A program made the translations under genes and the position numbers. From an uncultured Oscillospiraceae bacterium (lineage in GTDB: Bacteria; Bacillota_A; Clostridia; Oscillospirales; Oscillospiraceae): DNA of 10,853 nt. Positions within the stretch are counted from its first letter, which is position 1, and each line of letters starts with the position of its first letter. The notes under the pieces are model-generated. The model was not told the DNA's origin. It worked only from the letters and a program-made list of their open reading frames with translations, and did no database searches. The DNA is taken from the NCBI GenBank assembly GCA_944386965.1, contig CALXDE010000088.1:1-10853 (forward strand), given 5' to 3'. Positions 1-5,701 of this stretch are shown piece by piece.

Positions 1-1
1 C

Positions 2-142
2 GCGCCCAGGGAGGACCAGGTGAGCCTGGCGGCCCTGAGCGAGGCGGAGGTCATCGACCGCCTGCGCCGCTGCCAGCCGGACACCCTGACCCCCATCGAG
101 GCCATGGGCCTCTTATACGAGCTCAAGCAGAAATTGAACTGA
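2..142 (+). CDS. mutS: DNA mismatch repair protein MutS, C-terminal fragment
   Basis: Only the last 46 codons are in the window; the 5' part lies upstream of base 1. The reading frame is open from base 2 and ends at TGA 140-142. The final residues, ending in TPIEAMGLLYELKQKLN, match the helix that closes bacterial MutS1 proteins (usual form TPIEALNLLYELK). MutS recognises mispaired or looped-out bases as a dimer, then recruits MutL in an ATP-dependent way. The presence of mutL on the same strand 1.4 kb downstream supports the call, as mutS-mutL is a common pair in Bacillota. The fragment is too short to judge the ATPase or mismatch-binding domains. Confidence 0.88.
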   Translation, partial: APREDQVSLAALSEAEVIDRLRRCQPDTLTPIEAMGLLYELKQKLN

Positions 143-149
143 ATGCCCG

Positions 150-169
150 GGCAGCGGCCCTCCGCTGCC
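150..169 (+). other. Intergenic hairpin downstream of mutS
   Basis: An 8 bp perfect GC-rich stem (GGCAGCGG / CCGCTGCC, loop CCCT) starts 7 nt after the mutS stop. It has no T-run after it, so it is not a canonical intrinsic terminator. It may mark the 3' end of mutS mRNA or slow readthrough into the protease gene. Confidence 0.4.
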
Positions 170-215
170 GCAAAGAGAGTTTCCCCAAACCCCAAAACGG
201 AAAGGACGTTTCCCC

Positions 216-929
216 ATGGCCACCAAAAAAGTGAAGGGCTCCTATCTCACCCCCTTTGAGCGGATCGCGGGGGGCATCTTCTTCTTCCTGTATCTGCTGG
301 TGATGCCCCTGCTCATGGACTATATCTTCCTGGGCATCGAGAGGCTGCTGGACGTCTCCATCTCCCAGGCCTCGGAGCACGCCATCTACTACTATGTGAT
401 GTTCGCCCTCACATTGATTATCTTCTATAACTTCATCGGCAAGAACACCCAGCGCTTTCTGGGGAATTTCCCCGGGACCCTGGGGGCCTGGGGCGCGGGG
501 CTGGTGGCCTTCTATGGGCTCAACGAGCTGCTCTTCCGGGTGACGGAGCTGCTCTGGGACAACGGGGTGAACCTGAACGACGTGTCCATCAGCGCCCAGA
601 TCGAGGGGGAGCCCCGGACCACCCTGTTGATCGTGGTGTTCCTGGCCCCCTTTGTGGAGGAGGTGCTCTTCCGGGGCTATGTGTTCGCCTCCCTGCGGGA
701 CCACAGCCGGGCGGCGGCCTATATCGTCTCCTGCGTGCTCTTTGCCTTTCTCCACGTCTGGCAGTTTGCCGCCGGGGATCTGCTGAGCTTCAGCCGCATC
801 CTGCTCCTGGTACAGTACCTGGTGCCGGGGCTGGTGCTGGCCTGGAGCTATGACCGCTCAGGCAACCTGTGGGCCCCGATCCTGGTCCATGTGTCGGCCA
901 ACGTCCTGTACGTGTGGGCCAGCTGGTGA
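216..929 (+). CDS. CPBP-family intramembrane glutamic endopeptidase (CAAX protease-like)
   Basis: This 237-residue polytopic membrane protein carries the three CPBP (Abi/Rce1-type) motifs: EEVLFR (E148, E149, R153), FAFLH (F176, H180) and HVSAN (H225, N229). In this family the glutamate and histidines form an intramembrane active site; members cleave prenylated proteins, bacteriocin leaders or anti-sigma factors, but the substrate here cannot be told. Hydrophobic segments are visible at about residues 19-40, 58-75, 88-108, 135-155, 165-183, 195-211 and 217-235. The start ATG at 216 follows AAAGGA 8-10 nt upstream. The gene lies 73 bp after mutS on the same strand and is followed by repeat copy 1. 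Its position between mutS and mutL is unexpected. The family is certain, the role is not. Confidence 0.88.
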   Translation: MATKKVKGSYLTPFERIAGGIFFFLYLLVMPLLMDYIFLGIERLLDVSISQASEHAIYYYVMFALTLIIFYNFIGKNTQRFLGNFPGTLGAWGAGLVAFYGLNELLFRVTELLWDNGVNLNDVSISAQIEGEPRTTLLIVVFLAPFVEEVLFRGYVFASLRDHSRAAAYIVSCVLFAFLHVWQFAAGDLLSFSRILLLVQYLVPGLVLAWSYDRSGNLWAPILVHVSANVLYVWASW

Positions 930-989
930 GCGCTTTTTGCCGCCAGGGCTGGCGGAGAGGACAGGGTGCCCACCCCTGGGGGGCGGGGC
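930..989 (+). other. Short intergenic stretch with hairpins after the CPBP gene
   Basis: The stretch between the protease stop codon and repeat copy 1 contains a 6 bp perfect stem CCGCCA/TGGCGG (940-955) and, at its right edge, GGGGCG/CGCCCC (985-1001) running into the repeat. The five-T run (934-938) lies before the first hairpin rather than after it, so no standard terminator is seen for the + strand. No gene is visible. Confidence 0.4.
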
Positions 990-1504
990 GTTTCGCGCCC
1001 CGGCGCGACCTACTTTTCCCCCGTGGGAAAAGTAGGCAAAAGGACGCTCAGGGGGCAGCGTCCGGCTTGTTCCCTCGCCTCCGGCGGGGAACAAAGTCCG
1101 CCGCCCCCTGAGAACCCCCGGATTTTTACGGGGGCTGCCACCCGGGCAGCTTGCAGCGTCCGGGCGGCGCGTGGAAATCGAATCGCCTCTGCGCCGCCAT
1201 CCGCTCAGCGCTGCCCCGGCGCTTGCGCCAGCTTCTGCGGCCCTTGACCCCTGCGCCGCTTCCTGGCAGTATCTCCCGCTGCGCCGGAGAGCCGATTTCC
1301 GGCCACCGCCGCACCAGCGCCTAGTGAAACGGAAGGCGCGGGGCCAGGAGCAGGGGGTCGACTGGTTACGGCGAAAGCGGAGAAAAGCCCGGTTGAGTGG
1401 TCAAGACTGACAGGATCAAGAAAGAGCGCCCTTTTCTTTTGGACCGTCCACGGCCCGTTTTCTTTTCGGCAAGACGAAAAGAAAATGGGGGGTGGATACC
1501 CCCG
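990..1504 (+). repeat. Structured direct repeat, copy 1 (about 515 bp)
   Basis: This copy aligns with 3565-4080 in the same orientation. The left ~173 bp (999-1171) have only about nine mismatches, including 56 identical bases at 999-1054. The middle (1172-1315) has diverged while keeping its length, and the right arm (1316-1504) is again conserved with a few small indels. Perfect stems seen are 1009-1020/1025-1036 (12 bp, loop CCGT), 1047-1056/1103-1112, 1067-1079/1083-1094 (one bulged T), 1115-1120/1129-1134, 1317-1322/1334-1339 and 1454-1468/1475-1489 (one G-T pair). No reading frame is conserved between the copies and no transposase is visible. It could be a MITE-like mobile element, a repeated structured RNA or an intergenic mosaic repeat. 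The family was not recognised. mutL begins 40 bp after its end. Confidence 0.85.
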
Positions 1505-1544
1505 GGGCGGCGGATCAGAAGACAGGATCAGAAAGGAACAGACT
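1505..1544 (+). promoter_or_regulatory. mutL ribosome-binding leader
   Basis: The 40 bp between repeat copy 1 and mutL contain GAAAGGAA at a good distance before ATG 1545. This supports 1545 over the in-frame ATG at 1485, which lies inside a hairpin arm of the repeat. GGATCAGA occurs twice here. No convincing -35/-10 pair was seen, so the mutL promoter must lie within the repeat or further upstream. Confidence 0.5.
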
Positions 1545-3563
1545 ATGCCTCACATCAAGCAATTGGACAGCCATGTGGCCGATCTCATCGCCGCCGGCGA
1601 AGTCGTGGAGCGGCCGGCCAGCGTGGTGAAGGAGCTGCTGGAAAACGCCATCGACGCCGGGGCCACGGCCGTCACCGTGGAGATCCAGAACGGCGGCATG
1701 GCCTATATCCGGGTGGCGGACAACGGCTGCGGCATTGCCCCGGGGGACCTGCCCACCGCCTTCCTGCGCCACGCCACCAGCAAGCTGCGCACCGCCGCGG
1801 ACCTGGGGGCCATCGGCACCCTGGGCTTCCGGGGGGAGGCCCTGGCGGCCATCGCCGCGGTGAGCCGCATGGACGTGTTCACCCGGGAGCGGGGGGCCCA
1901 GGCCGGGGCGAAGCTCTCCCTGGAGGGAGGCGCGGCCGGTCCGGTGCGGGAGGCCGGGTGCCCGGAGGGCACCACCATGGTGGTCCGGGACCTGTTTTAC
2001 AACACCCCCGCCCGGCTGAAATTTATGAAGAAGGATGCCGCCGAGGCCGCCGGCGTGGCCGCCGTGGTGCAGCATCTGGCCCTCTCCAACCCCCATATCT
2101 CCTTTCAGTTTCTCAAGGACGGGGCTGAGGTCCTCCACACCCCCGGGGACAACCGCCTCTCCAGCGCCATCTACGCCGCCCTGGGCCGGGACTTCTCCCG
2201 GAGTCTGGTGGAGGTGGACGGCACCGGCGACGGCATCGCCGTCCGGGGCTATGTGACCGCCCCGCTCTCCGGCCGGGGCACCCGGGGGATGCAGACCTTT
2301 TTTGTCAACGGCCGGTATGTGAAGTCCCAGCTGCTCACGGCGGCACTGGAGGAGGCCTATCAGAATCAGATGATGAAGGGAAAGTTCCCCGGGTGCGTGC
2401 TGCGCGTGGAGCTGCCCCTCTCCCAGGTGGACGTGAACGTCCATCCGGCCAAAACCGTGGTGAAATTCGCCAATGAGCGGCAGGTGTTCGCCGCGGTCTA
2501 CCACGTGGTCCAGGACACCCTGGACCGCGCAGGGGCCTCCGCCCCCGCTCCCAGGCCCTCCCAGCCGGAGCGGACGGCCCAGGCCGTCCCCCGGCAGGAC
2601 TTCTACCGGCAGATGGACGCCAAATCCTTCCGGGAGGCGGCGGGGAAGTGGGACAAGCCCAAGAGCGTCCCCGCCCAGGCGCCCTTTGTCACCCGGATTC
2701 CCCCGGTGGACACGGAGCTCTCCGGCCGCTCCACCCTCCAGGACGTGATCCAGCCCCGGCGGGACGCCGGACAGGCCCCGGCCCCATCCGGCCCGACGCC
2801 CCGGGCCGTTCAGGCTCCGGCGGCGCCTCCCGCCGGGGAAATCCAGAGCCCGGCCCCATCCGGCCCGGCGGAACAGACGCCGCCGGCCGCCCAGGCGCCC
2901 GAGAGGCGGGAGGTCCCCGCCCCGCGGCCGGAGGCGGAGCAGCTCTCCTTCCCCCCGGAGGAGGCGGAGGGCCAGACCAGCCTGCTGGCGGAGGGGAGCG
3001 CCCCCTGGCGCTTTGCCGGGGAAGTGCTGCGGACCTATATCGTGGCCGAGGACGGGGAGAACGTGTGGCTCATCGACAAGCACGCCGCCCACGAGCGCAT
3101 GAACTTTGACCGGCTCAAGGCCCATACCGAGCCCATCATGGGCCAGCAGCTTCTCGCCCCGGAGGCGGTGCGCCTGGCTCCGGAGGACTACGCGGCTCTG
3201 CTGGAGCAGCTGCCTCTGCTGGAGCGGTTTGGGTTCGAGGCCGAGGACTTCGGCGGCGAGAGCATCCTGGTCCGGTCCATCCCCGCGGAGATCGACGCCT
3301 CCCAGATCCGGGTGACGCTGGAGATGCTCGCCGAACAGCTGCGCCTGACCGGCACCGCCGACCCCGCCGCCGCCCGGGACGCCATGCTCCACACCATGGC
3401 CTGCAAGGCCGCCATCAAGGGCGGCTGGGTCAGCGACGAGGCGGAGCTGCGGGCGCTGATGGACAAGGTGCAGAGCGGGGAGGTCCGCTACTGCCCCCAC
3501 GGCCGGCCCGTGGCGGTGAAGCTCACGCGATACGAGCTGGAGAAGATGTTCAAGCGGGCGTAG
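1545..3563 (+). CDS. mutL: DNA mismatch repair endonuclease MutL
   Basis: The 672-residue protein acts after MutS: it is an ATP-dependent dimer that nicks the strand to be repaired. The N-terminal GHKL ATPase shows ENAIDAGA (33-40), DNGCGI (59-64), GFRGEAL (94-100), FYNTPAR (151-157), FVNGRYVK (253-260) and NVHPAK (298-303). A proline/alanine-rich linker runs from about 330 to 485. The C-terminal dimerisation and nuclease domain has DKHAAHERMNFD (511-522), ACKAAIK (619-625) and CPHGRP (650-655), marking the endonuclease type used by MutH-less bacteria. The last acidic residue of the DxHA(x)2E(x)4E motif is Asp rather than Glu. QQLLAP (534-539) fits a beta-clamp binding motif. The start at 1545 is chosen for the canonical IKQLD N-terminus and the ribosome binding site. 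Repeat copies sit 40 bp before and 1 bp after the gene. Confidence 0.97.
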   Translation: MPHIKQLDSHVADLIAAGEVVERPASVVKELLENAIDAGATAVTVEIQNGGMAYIRVADNGCGIAPGDLPTAFLRHATSKLRTAADLGAIGTLGFRGEALAAIAAVSRMDVFTRERGAQAGAKLSLEGGAAGPVREAGCPEGTTMVVRDLFYNTPARLKFMKKDAAEAAGVAAVVQHLALSNPHISFQFLKDGAEVLHTPGDNRLSSAIYAALGRDFSRSLVEVDGTGDGIAVRGYVTAPLSGRGTRGMQTFFVNGRYVKSQLLTAALEEAYQNQMMKGKFPGCVLRVELPLSQVDVNVHPAKTVVKFANERQVFAAVYHVVQDTLDRAGASAPAPRPSQPERTAQAVPRQDFYRQMDAKSFREAAGKWDKPKSVPAQAPFVTRIPPVDTELSGRSTLQDVIQPRRDAGQAPAPSGPTPRAVQAPAAPPAGEIQSPAPSGPAEQTPPAAQAPERREVPAPRPEAEQLSFPPEEAEGQTSLLAEGSAPWRFAGEVLRTYIVAEDGENVWLIDKHAAHERMNFDRLKAHTEPIMGQQLLAPEAVRLAPEDYAALLEQLPLLERFGFEAEDFGGESILVRSIPAEIDASQIRVTLEMLAEQLRLTGTADPAAARDAMLHTMACKAAIKGGWVSDEAELRALMDKVQSGEVRYCPHGRPVAVKLTRYELEKMFKRA

Positions 3564-3564
3564 C

Positions 3565-4080
3565 GGTTCGCCTCCCGGCGCGACCTACTTTTCCCCCGTG
3601 GGAAAAGTAGGCAAAAGGACGCTCAGGGGACAGCGTCCGGCTTGTTCCCTCGCCTTTGGCGGGGAACAAAGGCCGCCGCCCCCTGAGAACCCCCGGAATT
3701 TTACGGGGGCTGCCACCCGGAGAGCTGGGAGCGTCCGGGCGGCGCGCGGTTGAGGAACTGTCTCTGCGCTGGCGACCGCTGCCGCTGACTTAGCAGTTTT
3801 GTAGACCCCTGCGGCCCCGAAACCCGCGCCGCTCTGCGGCGGTGTCTCCCGCTGCGGTGGGATTCCGAGGGCCCGATAACCGCCCGAGTAGCGCCTAGCG
3901 AAGCGGAAGGCGCGGGGCAAGGAGCAGGGGGTCGACTGGTTACGCCGCAAAGCCGCTGAAAACCCGGTTGAGTGGTCCAGACTGTCTCTGTTCATCAGGA
4001 ATAAGCGCCCTTTTCTTTTCCACCGTCCACGGCGCTTTTCTTTTCGGCGCGGCGAAAAGAAAAGGGGGGTGGATGCCCCC
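3565..4080 (+). repeat. Structured direct repeat, copy 2 (about 516 bp)
   Basis: This is the second copy of the element at 990-1504, offset by 2575 bp at the left arm and 2574-2578 bp at the right arm. It starts immediately after the mutL TAG stop (3561-3563). The same stems are conserved: 3584-3595/3600-3611 (12 bp), the CTCAGGGG outer stem with the nested TTGTTCCC/GGGAACAA hairpin, CCCCCG/CGGGGG around an AT-rich loop, GCGCCT/AGGCGC, and CTTTTCTTTTCG/CGAAAAGAAAAG (4035-4046/4053-4064). The core 3747-3889 differs strongly from copy 1. No conserved reading frame and no terminal target duplication could be fixed by eye. Confidence 0.85.
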
Positions 4081-4137
4081 ACACAATGGGGGGCGGATGC
4101 TTTCCCCGCAATGGGGGGCGGAACCGTCTTTGCCCGG
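4064..4137 (+). repeat. Threefold G-rich terminal hairpin units
   Basis: The right end of copy 2 is reiterated. GGGGGGTGGATGCCCCC (4064-4080) is followed by two units that begin with an identical 14-mer, CAATGGGGGGCGGA (4084-4097 and 4109-4122), each followed by a C-rich segment. Copy 1 has only one such unit. Each unit could form a G-stem/C-stem hairpin. The 25 bp spacing suggests slippage or tandem duplication of the element's terminal hairpin. Confidence 0.6.
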
Positions 4138-4186
4138 CGGAAAAATTGGCCCCGCTGGGGCGCAGGACAGAAAGGAACGTATCTTT

Positions 4187-4384
4187 ATGGCAAAGAAGGA
4201 CAAGCGCTTCATCATGACCTTGAACGAGGCCACCCTCCTGACCAACAGCCAGATCTGGGTGGACCGGGAAACCGGCGTCAACTACCTCTGGCACAATGAC
4301 GGCACTGCCGGGGGCCTGACGCCCCTGCTGCGGGCCGACGGCACGCCGGTGGTGACGCCCATACGGGACCTGCCGGAGGACTGA
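4187..4384 (+). CDS. Small DUF6440-like protein
   Basis: This 65-residue protein starts MAKKDKRFIMT and contains WVDRETGVNYLWHNDGTAGG followed by LTPLLRADGTPVV. The pattern VDxETGVNYL...GGLTPLL is typical of the small DUF6440-type proteins common in Clostridia. Their function is unknown, and this assignment is from memory. There is no signal peptide or membrane segment. ATG 4187 follows AGAAAGGAAC about 10 nt upstream; the same frame is open back to 3968 through the repeat, but that extension is repeat-derived and rejected. It lies 31 bp before miaA and is probably co-transcribed with it. Its leader consists of repeat copy 2 plus a GCCCC/GGGGC hairpin near 4150. Confidence 0.8.
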   Translation: MAKKDKRFIMTLNEATLLTNSQIWVDRETGVNYLWHNDGTAGGLTPLLRADGTPVVTPIRDLPED

Positions 4385-4415
4385 GGGGATATTTCCCGGG
4401 AGAGGAGGAGCGCCC

Positions 4416-5366
4416 ATGGCGCCACAGGAGAAGATCGTCTGCGTGGTGGGTCCCACCGCCTGCGGCAAGACCAAGCTGGGGGTGCTGCTGGCCAGGGCCC
4501 ATCACGGCGAGGTGGTCAGCGTGGACTCCATGCAGATCTACCGGGGGATGACCGTGGGCACCGCCGCCCCCACCCCCGAGGAGATGGCGGGGGTGCCCCA
4601 TCACATGGTGGCCGTGGCCGAGCCGGGGGAAAACTGGTCCGTGGCGCGGTTTGCCGCCGAGGCGGACCGGTGCGTCCGGGACATCCTCGCCCGGGGAAAG
4701 CTGCCCATCCTGGTGGGGGGCACGGGGCTGTACCTGGAGGCTGTCGTCTCCGGCCGGGATTTCGCCCCCGGCCAGGGCGGGGGACAGGTCCGCGCCCGGC
4801 TCCAGGACCGCCTGGAGCGGGAGGGGATCGGCCCCCTCCTGGCCCAGCTGCGGCAGGTGGACCCGGAGGCGGCGGCGCGCCTCCACCCCACCGACACCAA
4901 GCGCGTCCTCCGGGCCCTGGAGGTCTGGGAGGAAACCGGGGAGACGATCACCGCCCACAATGAGCGGACCCGGCGCCTTCCCAGGAAATATGACCCGGTG
5001 ACCATCGGCCTGCGCTTTGCCGACCGGGCGGACATGCGCGCCCTGATCGACGCCCGGGTGGACGCCATGGTGGAGCAGGGCCTCCTGGACGAGGTCCGGG
5101 CCCTGCTCTCCCGGGGCGTGAGCCGGGAGGCCACCTGTTTCCAGGCCATCGGCTACAAGGAGCTGCTGGGGTACCTGGACGGGAGATGCACCCTGGCCGA
5201 GGCGGTGGAGGAGGTGAAGCTCCGCTCCCGGCAGTACGCCAAGCGGCAGCTCACCTGGCTGCGGAGAGATCCGGACATCCACTGGATCGTCTGGGAGAAA
5301 GAGCGCGATTTTGATAAGGCTTTCCAGGAAGCGACAGAAATTTTGGCCGCCCAGGGGGTAGGATAG
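4416..5366 (+). CDS. miaA: tRNA dimethylallyltransferase
   Basis: MiaA transfers a dimethylallyl group to N6 of A37 in tRNAs that read codons starting with U, the first step toward ms2i6A, which stabilises codon-anticodon pairing. The 316 residues fit the family length. Visible motifs are the P-loop GPTACGKT (12-19), the catalytic and substrate-binding DSMQIYRGM (37-45), GVPHHM (59-64), [12 protein letters not shown] (99-110) and, near the C-terminus, [12 protein letters not shown], followed by the [14 protein letters not shown] segment conserved in MiaA. AGGAGGAG precedes ATG 4416. The gene lies directly before hfq, the widespread miaA-hfq order, here with a 59 bp gap that contains a hairpin. 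Confidence 0.97.
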   Translation: MAPQEKIVCVVGPTACGKTKLGVLLARAHHGEVVSVDSMQIYRGMTVGTAAPTPEEMAGVPHHMVAVAEPGENWSVARFAAEADRCVRDILARGKLPILVGGTGLYLEAVVSGRDFAPGQGGGQVRARLQDRLEREGIGPLLAQLRQVDPEAAARLHPTDTKRVLRALEVWEETGETITAHNERTRRLPRKYDPVTIGLRFADRADMRALIDARVDAMVEQGLLDEVRALLSRGVSREATCFQAIGYKELLGYLDGRCTLAEAVEEVKLRSRQYAKRQLTWLRRDPDIHWIVWEKERDFDKAFQEATEILAAQGVG

Positions 5367-5371
5367 TCCCG

Positions 5372-5425
5372 GGGCGGACAGGCTGGGGCCGTCTGCCCAC
5401 ACATACAGAAAAGGAGCAGACAGCC
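5372..5425 (+). promoter_or_regulatory. hfq leader with competing hairpins
   Basis: GGGCGGAC (5372-5379) can pair with GTCTGCCC (5391-5398) with one G-T pair, an inner GGC/GCC extension and loop TGGG. The same GTCTGC (5391-5396) can instead pair with GCAGAC (5416-5421), which would place the ribosome binding site AAGGAG (5411-5416) in or at the base of the second hairpin. The two structures exclude each other. This could control hfq translation, but nothing beyond complementarity supports it. Confidence 0.35.
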
Positions 5426-5677
5426 ATGACCAAGACCAAGACCGCCAAATTGCAGGACCTCTTTCTCGCCCGCGCCCGGCGGGGCGAGTGCCCGGTGACG
5501 ATGTTTCTCATGAACGGGTTTCAGATGCGGGGGACCATCGCTGGGTTCGACAGCTTTACCGTCATCCTCAACAGCGACGGCAAGCAGAATCTGATCTATA
5601 AGCATGCCATTTCCACCGTCTGTCCCCTGCGGCCCCTGGACCTCTCGGACTGGGAGGGGGAGGAGGCCGCGGACTGA
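5426..5677 (+). CDS. hfq: RNA chaperone Hfq
   Basis: Hfq forms a ring-shaped hexamer that binds small RNAs and mRNA tails and can promote their pairing. The 83-residue protein has the N-terminal LQDLFL helix (9-14), a first Sm motif (about 22-45, [16 protein letters not shown] and FDSF) and a second Sm motif, [11 protein letters not shown] (55-65), close to the canonical YKHAIST. A short acidic tail (WEGEEAAD) ends it. In Gram-positive bacteria the role of Hfq in small-RNA control is often weaker than in enterobacteria, so the physiological role is uncertain. It follows miaA and precedes the HlyD-like gene by 24 bp, consistent with one transcript. Confidence 0.96.
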   Translation: MTKTKTAKLQDLFLARARRGECPVTMFLMNGFQMRGTIAGFDSFTVILNSDGKQNLIYKHAISTVCPLRPLDLSDWEGEEAAD

Positions 5678-5701
5678 CGGGGCCGGCATGGAAAGGAGCC
5701 C

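Noticed and set aside
966..1410. Open frames within the repeats on both strands
   Set aside because: Frames are not shared between the two copies, codon use is unlike the real genes and substitutions do not follow a coding pattern. They look like by-products of high GC.
990..1504. Insertion sequence or CRISPR array
   Set aside because: There is no transposase gene, no clear terminal inverted repeats or target duplication, and no regular short repeat-spacer pattern.
1485..1544. Upstream in-frame ATG that would extend MutL by 20 residues
   Set aside because: It lies inside a hairpin arm of the repeat, encodes a Gly/Arg-rich stretch unlike MutL, and the canonical IKQLD start with a good ribosome binding site is at 1545.
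1515..3500. Long open frame on the - strand opposite mutL (661 codons)
   Set aside because: It is a shadow caused by GC-rich third positions; mutL motifs are complete on the + strand and the antisense product is low-complexity Gly/Leu/His-rich.
3968..4186. N-terminal extension of the DUF6440-like protein
   Set aside because: The open frame runs through repeat copy 2 and its G-rich tail; the ribosome binding site and family-like start are at 4187.
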